64,000 bases of DNA from Marinobacterium halophilum (GTDB taxonomy: Bacteria; Pseudomonadota; Gammaproteobacteria; Pseudomonadales; Balneatricaceae), in assembly GCF_003014615.1 (NCBI RefSeq), contig NZ_PYGI01000014.1:55045-119044 (forward strand), written 5' to 3'. The notes below the pieces were generated by a model. That model did no database searches and was not told the DNA's origin. It was given only the letters and a program-made list of their open reading frames with translations. Positions 55,638-64,000 of this stretch are shown here, piece after piece. Positions within the stretch are counted from its first letter, which is position 1. Each line of letters begins with the position of its first letter. The position numbers and the translations under genes were made by a program.

Positions 55638-56795
55638 TCACAAATCCCCTCGAAAGGCTTGTTGAGATATTGAAGAAAATAAGACTTCACTTTGATCTTC
55701 AGCAAACGCGAATGATTTAGTCTTTCGCAAGCTCGTTCTAACTACCCTACTGAAGCGCTCAAGCAAGTCCGCCGGCACATCAAATATTGGGAAAGCCTTT
55801 AGTTCCACTGGGGAAATGTGTGGAATTGTTGTTTCAGTCGGGCAGCAATGCCTTTCAAATGCCACAGAATCAATACTCGCGTAGATCAAGTCTTGCATAG
55901 ATTGAGTACCGGCCCTTATTCGTGCTACCCGCTGGACAAGGTAAGTGGGTATGTCACTTACCTCCGCATGACAGACCTTTAGCCCGGAGGAGATCCAAGG
56001 ACGATCCATCGCGAGAATAATATCTCCTTGTTCAAGCAGGTAATCGTCTAGCCCGTCCAAGCGATCACGCGACCAGAAACGCGTATCCTTCCAATCAAGT
56101 GCTCCAGGTAGAACATTAGCGCCTCGACATAAACGGACTGTACCCTTTGATTCTTCAATATAATCCGAGCTTTTGAATGGGTATCCAGTAATAACCGATG
56201 CCATCTGCGAAAGAGGCTTCGTCGGCCACCCCATCGGATTAGTAACAGGATCACCAAACATCTCCAGAAACACGCTGCGGAGGAACTGGTCGGCGAGGTC
56301 GATGGCTTGCTGGCGTTTGCGGCGCAGAGCATCGGCCTTATCGAGAATGACAGCGATGCGCTTTTGCTCGGCCAAGGGCGGGAGAGGGATCTCCCTGTTT
56401 TCCATAGCCGTTTTAGTCACATGAATCATGGTCGAGCCAGTGCCTTGCTCGCGCTTTATATCCTCAACATCCTTCTCCAAAACGTGACATAGGTAGTTTT
56501 TATCAACTTTCGATTCGTCTATTTCAACTTTCCAGATGTGATAGTGATAAATAACTTTACAACCGTCCCAGATTCTCGGACCAAAAGAAGCTGACCATGC
56601 ATACAGCAAGTCACCTCTTTCACAGTAGTTTTTCTCTGGAAGCTCCAGATCTGAGTAATACCATTCTCTATTTGAGAAAAAATTTCCAACCCTCAGAACC
56701 GGGTATTTACCATCTTGAAGCAGTTCATCCTTTTTATACGCGCGTCCATTAAGCAACGTACAAACATCACCTAGCTTTACGAGAGGCCAATTCAC
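55638..56795 (-). CDS. hsdS: Type I restriction enzyme specificity subunit
   Basis: A 385-residue HsdS with two target-recognition domains: TRD1 (about 1-140, starting [10 protein letters not shown]), a central conserved region (about 140-185; [20 protein letters not shown] and the following coiled-coil spacer), TRD2 (about 190-330) and the C-terminal conserved region (about 335-385). It determines the bipartite DNA target of the methylase and nuclease. Codon use is more AT-rich in the TRDs than in hsdM, as expected for exchangeable TRDs. ATGA-type overlap with hsdM. Confidence 0.93.
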   Translation of the reverse strand: MNWPLVKLGDVCTLLNGRAYKKDELLQDGKYPVLRVGNFFSNREWYYSDLELPEKNYCERGDLLYAWSASFGPRIWDGCKVIYHYHIWKVEIDESKVDKNYLCHVLEKDVEDIKREQGTGSTMIHVTKTAMENREIPLPPLAEQKRIAVILDKADALRRKRQQAIDLADQFLRSVFLEMFGDPVTNPMGWPTKPLSQMASVITGYPFKSSDYIEESKGTVRLCRGANVLPGALDWKDTRFWSRDRLDGLDDYLLEQGDIILAMDRPWISSGLKVCHAEVSDIPTYLVQRVARIRAGTQSMQDLIYASIDSVAFERHCCPTETTIPHISPVELKAFPIFDVPADLLERFSRVVRTSLRKTKSFAFAEDQSEVLFSSISQQAFRGDL

Positions 56796-58333
56796 AACAT
56801 CCCCTCCAGCGCTTCCAGGTCCTGCTGAATCTCCACCTCCAGCGCCTTCAAGCGTGCCAGTAGCACCTTAGGCGGCTCATACTCCTCCGCTTCGTACACT
56901 TGTTCCTTGTAGCGGTTCAGCGAGAGGTCGTATTTGTTGCCGGTGATCTCGTCACGGCTGACCCAAAATGATTTGGCGGTGCGGTCATTCTGATCAGACT
57001 CTGCCACTGATTTGTCGCGGGCACGGAACTGCGCCACCAGCTCTGGCAGGTCGTTGGCTTCGATCTTCTGGCGCTTGTCATCCAGTGAAAAACCGTCCGC
57101 TTCCACATCGTAGAACCAGACGTGGTCGGTTTCGCCGCCTTTGGTGAAGATCAGGATGGCGGTCGACACACCGGCATAGGGCTTGAATACGCCACTGGGC
57201 AGTTTGACCACGGCTTCGAGCTGGTTGTCATCCACTAAGTGCTTGCGCAGCTGCTGATGCGCCTTGGAGGAACCGAACATGACGCCATCCGGGACGATGG
57301 TGGCACTGCGACCGCCCAGCTTGAGCATGCGCATGATCAAAGCCACAAACAGCAGCTCGGTCTTTTTGGTTTTGACAGTACGCAGCAGGCCCGGATCGAC
57401 ATCCTCTTCGTCGAGGCTGCCCTTGAACGGCGGGTTGGCCAGAATCAGGTCAAAGCCTTCGCTGGCTTCCGTCGGGAAGCGCTCACCAAAGCGCTGACTC
57501 AGGGTGTCCTGATAGTGAATATCCGGCTCGGCCACGCCGTGCATCACCAGATTCATCGCCGCGATACGCAGCATAGTGGCGTCGAAGTCGAAGCCGTGGA
57601 ACATGTCGCTGTCGATATGACGGCGGTGTTCGTGCAACAGGTCGCCCAGGTAGATTTTCTGCTCGACCGTGTTGCCCTTCTCGTCCGTTACGGACTCGGT
57701 GATCACGCCTTCCGGCGAGCTGTATTTTTCCAGCAGGTATTCATAGCAGGTGGCGAGGAAGCCCGCCGTACCACAGGCCGGGTCGGCAATGCGCCAGGTC
57801 GGTTCCGGGTCCAGCATCTCGACGATAGCGCAGATGATGTGGCGCGGGGTCCGGAACTGGCCGTTAATGCCTGCAGTGGTCAGCTTGGAGAGCAGGTACT
57901 CGTACAGATCACCCTTGGTATCGCTGGTTTCCAGAGGCAGCTCGTTGATCATATTGACCGCTTTCACCAGCAGGCTCGGCTTCTGGATCATCAGCTGGGC
58001 GTCTTTCATGAACTCGGCAAACAGGGTGCCCTCGCCTGCCAGGTCCTTGAAGTGCGGGAACACACGGTCTCTTACCAGCGGAAACATCTGCTCGGCCGGC
58101 TTGTGGCGGAAGTTCTCCCAGCGGATATCCTGGTCCACTGCCGAAAAACGGTTGTTAAATCCTTTGCCGGTGCGCTGAGCGCGCTTTTCGTCGCGGCGCT
58201 CGTTCAGATCGAGCATGCGGGCGTACATCAGGAAGGTAATCTGTTCCACCACGGTCAGCGGGTTGGCGATGCCGCCGGTCCAGAACTCTTCCCAAAGCTT
58301 GTCGATCTTGTTTTTCAGTTCACCGGTAATCAT
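56792..58333 (-). CDS. hsdM: Type I restriction enzyme DNA methyltransferase subunit
   Basis: An N6-adenine methyltransferase of 513 residues. HsdM N-terminal domain (about 1-140), AdoMet motif I in [11 protein letters not shown] (about 185) and catalytic motif IV NPPFKG (about 300). The C-terminal helices contact HsdS. ATG overlaps the upstream small-ORF stop by four bases. Confidence 0.95.
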   Translation of the reverse strand: MITGELKNKIDKLWEEFWTGGIANPLTVVEQITFLMYARMLDLNERRDEKRAQRTGKGFNNRFSAVDQDIRWENFRHKPAEQMFPLVRDRVFPHFKDLAGEGTLFAEFMKDAQLMIQKPSLLVKAVNMINELPLETSDTKGDLYEYLLSKLTTAGINGQFRTPRHIICAIVEMLDPEPTWRIADPACGTAGFLATCYEYLLEKYSSPEGVITESVTDEKGNTVEQKIYLGDLLHEHRRHIDSDMFHGFDFDATMLRIAAMNLVMHGVAEPDIHYQDTLSQRFGERFPTEASEGFDLILANPPFKGSLDEEDVDPGLLRTVKTKKTELLFVALIMRMLKLGGRSATIVPDGVMFGSSKAHQQLRKHLVDDNQLEAVVKLPSGVFKPYAGVSTAILIFTKGGETDHVWFYDVEADGFSLDDKRQKIEANDLPELVAQFRARDKSVAESDQNDRTAKSFWVSRDEITGNKYDLSLNRYKEQVYEAEEYEPPKVLLARLKALEVEIQQDLEALEGML

Positions 58334-58632
58334 GCCGCAGTCTCACTTTTTTCAATCAATTCCCAACGCAGGATTCCACGCTGGTCAATTTTGAACAACC
58401 CCTGCCGACCGCCAGGCTTTTCAGTGCACGCACGCACTGCGTAGCCCTCGGTCGTGACCTTACGGATCATTTCCTGTTCATCCATAACTTCAATGCTGTC
58501 AGTCTTTTTGTTCCCTTCCTTGGACAGACGGAAGGCAACTCGACCGGTATCTCGATCTCTCACTTTCACAGGGAACAACAAATCTCCACTGGTGTGGTAG
58601 AGACGCAATCTGCTGCAGAAAATTTCACTCAT
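58330..58632 (-). CDS. Small protein between hsdR and hsdM, 100 aa
   Basis: A basic, beta-rich 100-residue protein ([20 protein letters not shown]...). I recognise no family. It is translationally coupled to hsdM (four-base overlap) and 29 bases after hsdR, so it belongs to the restriction operon. It could be a specificity modifier, an anti-restriction control or a small HsdR-associated partner; sequence alone does not say. Confidence 0.75.
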   Translation of the reverse strand: MSEIFCSRLRLYHTSGDLLFPVKVRDRDTGRVAFRLSKEGNKKTDSIEVMDEQEMIRKVTTEGYAVRACTEKPGGRQGLFKIDQRGILRWELIEKSETAA

Positions 58633-58661
58633 TCACTCTTAACTCGTTCAATAAAAAAATC

Positions 58662-61600
58662 TCAGACAGATACCCGTTTCTCGGTGCTCTGTTTCTGTGT
58701 ACCCAGTTCAACACCAAACTGCTTGACCAGTTCAACCAGCGCATCCGCTGTGCTCTCGTCACTGAACACGCCGTCCAACCCATCGGTATCCAGTGCAGTA
58801 AATGGATGATCATACAGCTGGGCCACGTTGATAGTGCCAAATCGACTCAGGTAGTTTTTCAGCAGGCCTATAAAGCGCTGCTGACGACTGTCCAGGTGGA
58901 TATGGTGCTGCTGCACAAAGTGGGTAAAAGCCGTTTCAACCGCCTGACTGTCCATGCCGATCAGCGTGCGCAGCAGCTGGTCCAGGCTAGCACCGGACTC
59001 CGGAAAGAAGTCTTTCAGTGTGTCCAGGTCAATGCTCGGATTCTGGATATGCACCAGCGCGTTAAGCTGTTCCAACTCGGCCTCGGTCACGGGTTCACCC
59101 TTGCGGATCTTGGCCAGTACCGGGTCGGACTCGAACAGGGGCGTCAGGGTCTTCTCCACCTCCTGGCGGAAGATCTGGTAATCGACCGTGACGATTTTGG
59201 TGGGTCTATCCGCGACTTGGTACAGCCCCTGGTCTTCCTTGATATCGATAATCGGCAAGGCCTCCGCCGGTGGCGCTGTATCCTTGTCTCGCAGATGAAT
59301 AATCCCCCGCAGCGCCAGCCGTTTGTCTTCCAGCGTCGCAAAGCTGGCCGCCTGCCAGAAGCTATCCTGCTGGATATCACGAATCTGCTCCGCCTTGGCC
59401 CGCACCGGGTTCAGGTGCATCGACAGCTTGGCGACCTTGGCCAGTATGGGCTGCTTGGCAATATCCATTTCAGACGGGTTGTTCAGCAGGATAAACTGCA
59501 GCTCTGTCAGCTGCAGATCCCAGCGCAGCGCTTCAGACTGGTTCTTGATGTCACGCCACTGCATCAGCGGTGCCATTTCGGTACGCAGCAACTGCCGGGT
59601 ATCCGGTGCAAAGCTATCCAGGCGCTTAGGATCACTGAGCCGGGCCTTGAGCTGCCAATTATCGCGCACGGCAATACAGCCATCATCCAGTGCATCAATG
59701 TCCGCCTTGAGCAGTGCGACGGTCTGCTTAAACAGTTCCATCTCCGCCTTCTTCAGCGCTGTTTCGGCCAAATGAAGCCGCGCTTCAAACAGCTTCTCAC
59801 ACAGCGACTTGCCGGGACGGCCTTCATCTTCAGGTGGATCCATGTCGAAATAGTCGAAATTGCCCCAGTGATCGAAAATAAGGAAGTGGGTTTTGGGTAA
59901 ACCGGGGCCATAAAGATCTGGGCTCAGACGCGTACCACGCCCGACCATCTGCCAAAACTTGACCTTGGATTTCACCGGTTTGGCAAACACTAGATTGACC
60001 ACTTCCGGGACATCGATGCCGGTATCAAGCATATCTACCGATATCGCAATGGTGACCTGGTCGTTGCCCGTGGTCTTTTTAAAACTATCGATAAGTTCTT
60101 CAGCACGATCGTACTTGGAGTGGATCACACGGCAGAAATTGCCACCATGTTGTGGATACATCTCGCCAAACAACTCTGACAGTAGTTCGGCATGCTGGAT
60201 ACTGCGGGCGAATATTATGCTTTTTCCGGGCAGCTGCCCATCGGCATCACGTACACCCTTTTCCATCAAGTTTCGTAAAATAGCTCTATTGGTATCTTTG
60301 TTAAATACGGTCTTGTCGATGTCCGGGGCTTCGAAATCCAGCTCATTCGGGTCAAAGCCCTGCTCTTCCAGGTCGGCCAGCTGCTGATCCGTCAACGATT
60401 TGCCTTTGATACCTTCACGCAGGAACTGAGTGGTGTGCGTAACAACGCGGAATGGCACCAAATTTCCGTCAGCGACGGCTAGCTCCAATGGATAGTTAGC
60501 AGTCGGGAATTTATAGTCGCAACCAAACAAACGGCAGGTAGAGCGACTGACCATCTCTACAGGAGTCGCTGTAAGGCCTATCTGTCTGGCATCGAAGTAT
60601 TTAAACAGGTCGCCAAACACGTTGTAGACCGAGCGGTGCGACTCATCAGCGATGATCAGGTCAAAGTACCCCACATCGAATTGCTCATAGATCCCCATCA
60701 TGCCTGGGTAGGTAGCAATGTAGATGCGTGCATTTTTCTGGTCCTGTTTCTTGGTTCGGCCTACTACATAGAGCGGTTCCTTGATGTATTCGCTGTAGGC
60801 ATTACGCGCCTGTTTACGCAGTTCTTTGCGATCACACAGGAACAGCACACGCTTGGCCCAGCCAGCATCCAGCAGGCGCTTGGTTAGTGCGATAGATACA
60901 CGGGTTTTACCAGTACCCGTGGCCTGCACGATCAGTGTCTTGCGATGACCTTCTGCAAATCGTTCACTGACACGGGTAATGGATTCCATCTGGTATAGGC
61001 GGCCAGCAATATCCATATCAATCGGAGTCGTGTTCAAATCCTTACGCTGACTCCTCTGTTGAATGAGATACTGCAGACTGTCCTTGCTGTAATAGCCATA
61101 TAGCTTGCGCGGCACGCTATCCAGTGCGTCATCCCAGATCCAGATGTCGTAACCATTGGTGTAGAAGATAATCGGGCGCTGGCCATATTGGTTTTCCAGC
61201 GCATCGGCATACAACTTTGCTTGCTGGCGGCCCTTTTCCGGATTAGCGCGAGCTCGTTTAGCCTCTACAACTGCCAACGGCATACCGTTATCATCCCAGA
61301 GCACATAGTCACAGTAGCCGATACCAGTCGTGGTTGGCTGACCACCCACTTCAACCTCAACACCTACCTGATCGGTGTTACCGCCATCAGCATCAACGTC
61401 CCATCCAGCCAGACGCAGCTCGCTATCGACCAGACGGCGGCGGGTCTCGGCTTCGTTGAAGTCCAAGGTGTTTGTGGCCCGATGACTGCTATGCAGGAAT
61501 GACTGAACTTTGTCTCGGTCCTGCTGGTGTTTGAACTTGGCCGCCTCACGCAGTGCTGCCCGCTCTGCTTCTTTAGCAGCTTCCAGCTCTTTCAGAGCAT

Positions 61601-62105
61601 CCTTTAGCTGCACGGACTGGGACGCCAGCTTCTCCTGCAGCGTTTTATTCTTCTGCTTGAGCTCTGACTTGGCTATTGTGGGTTGTATAGGTTGAGGCTC
61701 TTGGAAGTCGGGACACTGCTCACTGCTGCCATCACCCTGTGCGATCAGTAACCAACAACCTAGATAGTAAGCTTCCTTCACCAACCAAGCTGCCGTATCG
61801 GCTGAAACCTCACCCTCATGCGCTGCCTTGTTGCCATGCATACGGACGGCATGCAGCTTATCGAGGATGACCTGCGGCACTACTGATTTGAAGCTGCCAT
61901 TGCTCAAACGATCCATAAAGGTCGCATTAGGCTCTACCGGAAGCTTGAGCTCGCTGTAGACAACCCCCACCAGTTTTTCGACAAAACAGCGGAGTTTAAC
62001 CAATGAACTCTGAGGGTCCAGATAAGCGTAGGTTTCGGCAAACCCGCCAAGGTCTGCTAGGTTGGGCCAGTGTTCTCTGAGATGTTCAAAATTCATGGAC
62101 TTCAT
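58662..62105 (-). CDS. hsdR: Type I restriction enzyme endonuclease/translocase subunit with N-terminal DUF4145
   Basis: An 1147-residue HsdR. The N-terminal 130 residues are a DUF4145 (HEPN-like) domain with RMHGNKAAHEG. The nuclease domain (about 215-330) has the PD-(D/E)xK motif in YVLWDDNGMPLAVVEAKRA. The SF2 motor follows: Walker A QATGTGKTRVS (about 398), DLIIADESHRSVYN (about 490), GLTATP, and motif VI MVGRGTRLSPDL (about 715). It translocates DNA and cuts unmodified sites with HsdMS. First gene of its unit, with a sigma-54-like promoter directly upstream. Confidence 0.95.
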   Translation of the reverse strand: MKSMNFEHLREHWPNLADLGGFAETYAYLDPQSSLVKLRCFVEKLVGVVYSELKLPVEPNATFMDRLSNGSFKSVVPQVILDKLHAVRMHGNKAAHEGEVSADTAAWLVKEAYYLGCWLLIAQGDGSSEQCPDFQEPQPIQPTIAKSELKQKNKTLQEKLASQSVQLKDALKELEAAKEAERAALREAAKFKHQQDRDKVQSFLHSSHRATNTLDFNEAETRRRLVDSELRLAGWDVDADGGNTDQVGVEVEVGGQPTTTGIGYCDYVLWDDNGMPLAVVEAKRARANPEKGRQQAKLYADALENQYGQRPIIFYTNGYDIWIWDDALDSVPRKLYGYYSKDSLQYLIQQRSQRKDLNTTPIDMDIAGRLYQMESITRVSERFAEGHRKTLIVQATGTGKTRVSIALTKRLLDAGWAKRVLFLCDRKELRKQARNAYSEYIKEPLYVVGRTKKQDQKNARIYIATYPGMMGIYEQFDVGYFDLIIADESHRSVYNVFGDLFKYFDARQIGLTATPVEMVSRSTCRLFGCDYKFPTANYPLELAVADGNLVPFRVVTHTTQFLREGIKGKSLTDQQLADLEEQGFDPNELDFEAPDIDKTVFNKDTNRAILRNLMEKGVRDADGQLPGKSIIFARSIQHAELLSELFGEMYPQHGGNFCRVIHSKYDRAEELIDSFKKTTGNDQVTIAISVDMLDTGIDVPEVVNLVFAKPVKSKVKFWQMVGRGTRLSPDLYGPGLPKTHFLIFDHWGNFDYFDMDPPEDEGRPGKSLCEKLFEARLHLAETALKKAEMELFKQTVALLKADIDALDDGCIAVRDNWQLKARLSDPKRLDSFAPDTRQLLRTEMAPLMQWRDIKNQSEALRWDLQLTELQFILLNNPSEMDIAKQPILAKVAKLSMHLNPVRAKAEQIRDIQQDSFWQAASFATLEDKRLALRGIIHLRDKDTAPPAEALPIIDIKEDQGLYQVADRPTKIVTVDYQIFRQEVEKTLTPLFESDPVLAKIRKGEPVTEAELEQLNALVHIQNPSIDLDTLKDFFPESGASLDQLLRTLIGMDSQAVETAFTHFVQQHHIHLDSRQQRFIGLLKNYLSRFGTINVAQLYDHPFTALDTDGLDGVFSDESTADALVELVKQFGVELGTQKQSTEKRVSV

Positions 62106-62134
62106 GTCTTTCAGCCTGTGATGACTTCCTGTGT

Positions 62135-62179
62135 TCCAAGTATCGTGCCAAGTCGGGTTTCAGCCCAATCAATACTCTT
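62135..62179 (-). promoter_or_regulatory. Sigma-54-like promoter and IHF-like site of hsdR
   Basis: On the minus strand, TGGCACGATACTTGGA (62150 to 62135) reproduces the full -24 block TGGCACG with the right spacing; the -12 block is TTGG rather than TTGC. Start would be near 62124, 19 bases before the hsdR start. AATCAATACTCTT (plus strand, 62167-62179, overlapping the rtcR stop) matches the IHF consensus at 11 of 13 positions, 17 bases beyond the promoter. Confidence 0.68.
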
Positions 62180-63680
62180 CGATTCCGAGCTGTTTAATCC
62201 AGTTATTCAGTGTTTGGTGGTTTTTCAATCCTAGAAGCTCGGCGGCCTTACCCTTCTGACCAGCGGTAGTCTTAAGCGCCTCGAGAACACAATAACGCTT
62301 TGTATTATCGAGGATTTCATTGATATCAACACCTTCCGCCACATCAATATCAAGTGCAGTACCATAGGTCTTTCGCGGCCGCTGAATGAGTGCTCGCTCA
62401 ATCTCGTGAGTATCTAACACTTCCGTATCAGCCCAGATTGATGCCCTGAGCAAGGTATTCCAAAGCTCACGGATGTTACCTGGCCAACGCTGCTGCTTAA
62501 TAAAATCCATTGCATCTTCGGAAATTATTTTACTTGCATAGCCGGGTTGATCTTTCGCTTCCAGATTCAACTGACCTAACAACGATGTGACCAGTTCGGG
62601 AATATCCTCATGCCGCGCACGCAGAGGTGGCAAACCTACAACACCCACTGCGAGACGATAGAAGAGGTCTTCCCGGAAAGCCCCCTCCTCCACCATCGAC
62701 AGCAAGTTCCTGTGCGTAGCCGTAATCACACGAACATCGACCGCATGGGGTTTACTTGCCCCTACAGGGTTGATTTCCTTCTGCTGCAAGGCCCTGAGCA
62801 ACTTGACTTGAGCTTCAAGGGGCAGCTCACCTACCTCATCAAGAAAGAGCGTGCCGCCATCAGCTTCATCAAAAAATCCTTTGCGGTTCGCATCTGCACC
62901 GGTGAATGCTCCCTTTCTGTGCCCAAACAGCTGAGAATCTATGAGGCCTTCCGGTATTGCTCCGCAGTTGACGGGTATGAAAGGCTTGGCGGCACGGGGA
63001 GATGCCTCGTGTATCGCCCGAGCAATCACTTCCTTGCCCGTTCCTGATTCGCCTTGCACAATCACTGGCAGATTACGTGGTGCCAAACGCTTGGCAAGCG
63101 AAACCGCCTCATGCATGGCAGGCGAGTGGGTTTGAATATGCTCAAAATGACTATCCAGCTTGGGTGGTGCACCTGCAAGAGAGCCTAATACGCCATCCTG
63201 GTGCTCAAGGTAAGCAAGGGCTATATCGAAAGGTAGCTCTACATCTATTACCCCATCTTGAATAGAGGTTTGTACCAGGCGGGTGTTATAGACCCCCTTG
63301 CCCAGCAGCAGCCAAATGGCAGCCATCGCCGGCGTACCCGAGGATAGATTGAGCGTTACCAACGCATTGGGCGAGCAGCATGTATCAAGCACGCTCCGGG
63401 CCGCAGCATAAATATCAGGATAGTGGATGGGGCTGGTCAGTTCTACCGAGGAGATATGAATGGTCGTTTTGACAGCGGCATTGCGTGTTCGTGACTGACC
63501 AGCCAACCACCGCTGATAACGGTCTAGTTCATCAAACCAAGCATTGGCAAGAATGTGCACTTCATCGAAAGGCGCGTCGGCGGCAAGCAGTATCGACGCA
63601 ATAGGGCCACTCTGACCACTCGCCTCAGCATCCAAATCATGACGACCGAGCCAAGTCAGCAAAATCCTTTTCTTAAACAC
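62169..63680 (-). CDS. rtcR: RtcR-like sigma-54-dependent activator with CARF sensor domain
   Basis: A 503-residue bacterial enhancer-binding protein. The start GTG 63680 has GGAG eight bases upstream; a TTG at 63707 is in frame but lacks a site. The N-terminal domain (about 1-165) is Rossmann-like with [17 protein letters not shown] and [17 protein letters not shown], the CARF-type ligand motif of RtcR. The AAA+ domain (about 180-410) has Walker [12 protein letters not shown], the sigma-54 contact GAFTGAD and [10 protein letters not shown]. The C-terminal Fis-type HTH is [20 protein letters not shown]. It is just upstream of hsdR and probably the master switch of the island. It differs from E. 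coli RtcR in the HTH, so it is a relative, not an orthologue. Confidence 0.88.
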   Translation of the reverse strand: MFKKRILLTWLGRHDLDAEASGQSGPIASILLAADAPFDEVHILANAWFDELDRYQRWLAGQSRTRNAAVKTTIHISSVELTSPIHYPDIYAAARSVLDTCCSPNALVTLNLSSGTPAMAAIWLLLGKGVYNTRLVQTSIQDGVIDVELPFDIALAYLEHQDGVLGSLAGAPPKLDSHFEHIQTHSPAMHEAVSLAKRLAPRNLPVIVQGESGTGKEVIARAIHEASPRAAKPFIPVNCGAIPEGLIDSQLFGHRKGAFTGADANRKGFFDEADGGTLFLDEVGELPLEAQVKLLRALQQKEINPVGASKPHAVDVRVITATHRNLLSMVEEGAFREDLFYRLAVGVVGLPPLRARHEDIPELVTSLLGQLNLEAKDQPGYASKIISEDAMDFIKQQRWPGNIRELWNTLLRASIWADTEVLDTHEIERALIQRPRKTYGTALDIDVAEGVDINEILDNTKRYCVLEALKTTAGQKGKAAELLGLKNHQTLNNWIKQLGIEEY

Positions 63681-63720
63681 ACCACAAGCTCCGACTGTAA
63701 CTAGCAACAGAATTTATCAT

Positions 63721-63903
63721 GCGAGGAGCGGAAAGTCTTCGAGCTTCGGACTCAAGTACGGATTCAACTCCGAAGTGCGACACCTGCATATGCAGTCTGA
63801 AGATATTCCTGAAACACAATTTCAGGGTGCGCATCGGGCCTTGCGAGAAGATTTCTATGAGGCACTGACCGAGTTTGGCATGTGTCTGAATGTAGTGGCC
63901 TAA
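63721..63903 (+). pseudogene. C-terminal gene fragment interrupted by an insertion sequence
   Basis: An open frame ending at TAA 63901-63903 (...FGLKYGFNSEVRHLHMQSED ... ALTEFGMCLNVVA) with no start codon or ribosome site nearby. It may be the tail of a gene lost when the island or the IS arrived. I do not recognise the family. Confidence 0.3.
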
Positions 63904-64000
63904 TGATCCCGGACACCAACTTAAGGTGGTAAAGTCACCGCCGAAGAAGAGGTGTTCAATGGCAAAACAGCGTCGTTCGTTTTCAACCGAGTTCAAAATG
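63904..64000 (+). mobile_element. Left end of an IS3-family-like insertion sequence
   Basis: Begins with TGATCCCGGACACC, a TG-starting terminal repeat of IS3-family type, followed by a ribosome site GAGG and an orfA start codon at 63959. The element continues past the window end, so neither the other terminus nor the target duplication can be seen. Confidence 0.6.
63959..64000 (+). CDS. Transposase orfA, first 14 codons
   Basis: MAKQRRSFSTEFKM is the characteristic start of an IS3-family OrfA (HTH protein that, by frameshift with OrfB, forms the DDE transposase). GAGG lies seven bases upstream. Cut by the window end. Confidence 0.65.
   Translation, partial: MAKQRRSFSTEFKM

Noticed and set aside
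57239..58444. Long plus-strand open frame of 401 codons opposite hsdM
   Set aside because: It is the antisense shadow of hsdM, with no ribosome site and no protein-like motifs.
58806..59900. Plus-strand open frame of 364 codons opposite hsdR
   Set aside because: Antisense shadow of hsdR; composition is that of a complementary coding strand.

Overview
The window looks like a gammaproteobacterial chromosome. This rests on an Escherichia-type dif site, a CTG-N10-CAG LexA box, a gacA/uvrY-uvrC-pgsA-tRNA neighbourhood, RhlE, CspA, and a TRAP-type binding protein. A marine Oceanospirillales-like host is my guess, not proven.

Region 1 (1-18.4 kb) is core chromosome. It starts with metH, cut by the window edge. 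Next is a propionyl/acetyl-CoA synthetase gene whose 3' end is lost exactly where a dif site begins (5139-5166), so the window lies at the replication terminus or at a Xer-dependent insertion junction. Then come a GacA/UvrY-type regulator, a KfrA-like protein, gapA, tRNA-Leu, a tandem glycine riboswitch in front of a UPF0126/TRIC membrane protein, tRNA-Cys, tRNA-Gly, pgsA, uvrC, a glyoxylate/serine enzyme pair, mtnN, a cold-shock gene with a clear promoter and terminator, and rhlE.

Region 2 (18.5-28.3 kb) is accessory. A decayed stretch is followed by a TRAP-type periplasmic binding protein translationally coupled to a PAS-GGDEF diguanylate cyclase, a hipBA toxin-antitoxin pair with three operators exactly 50 bp apart, a DUF4236 protein, and a LexA-controlled umuDC operon. 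A 25-bp direct repeat (24/25 identical) brackets 18.8-26.3 kb.

Region 3 (28.3-63.7 kb) is a 35-kb defence island, all on the minus strand. In transcription order it encodes: an RtcR-like sigma-54 activator with a predicted CARF sensor domain; a type I restriction-modification system (hsdR, small ORF, hsdM, hsdS); a MoxR-vWA pair of RavA/ViaA type, a HEPN protein and a DUF91/NucS-type nuclease; a TerY-P triad (vWA, PP2C phosphatase, kinase) followed by an SF1 helicase, a second HEPN protein, a coiled-coil McrB-like ATPase and a DUF2357/McrC-like protein; and a Druantia type III pair (DruH, DruE). This gene set matches what has been described as a CoCoNuT (coiled-coil nuclease tandem, type IV restriction) superoperon.

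The main new observation is regulatory. Each of the four transcription units is preceded by a -24/-12 (sigma-54) promoter-like element, with an IHF-site-like sequence 17-20 bp further upstream in the same orientation. The simplest reading is that the CARF-RtcR activator senses an infection-derived RNA or nucleotide signal and switches on all four defence modules through sigma-54. The window ends in the first codons of an IS3-like transposase.
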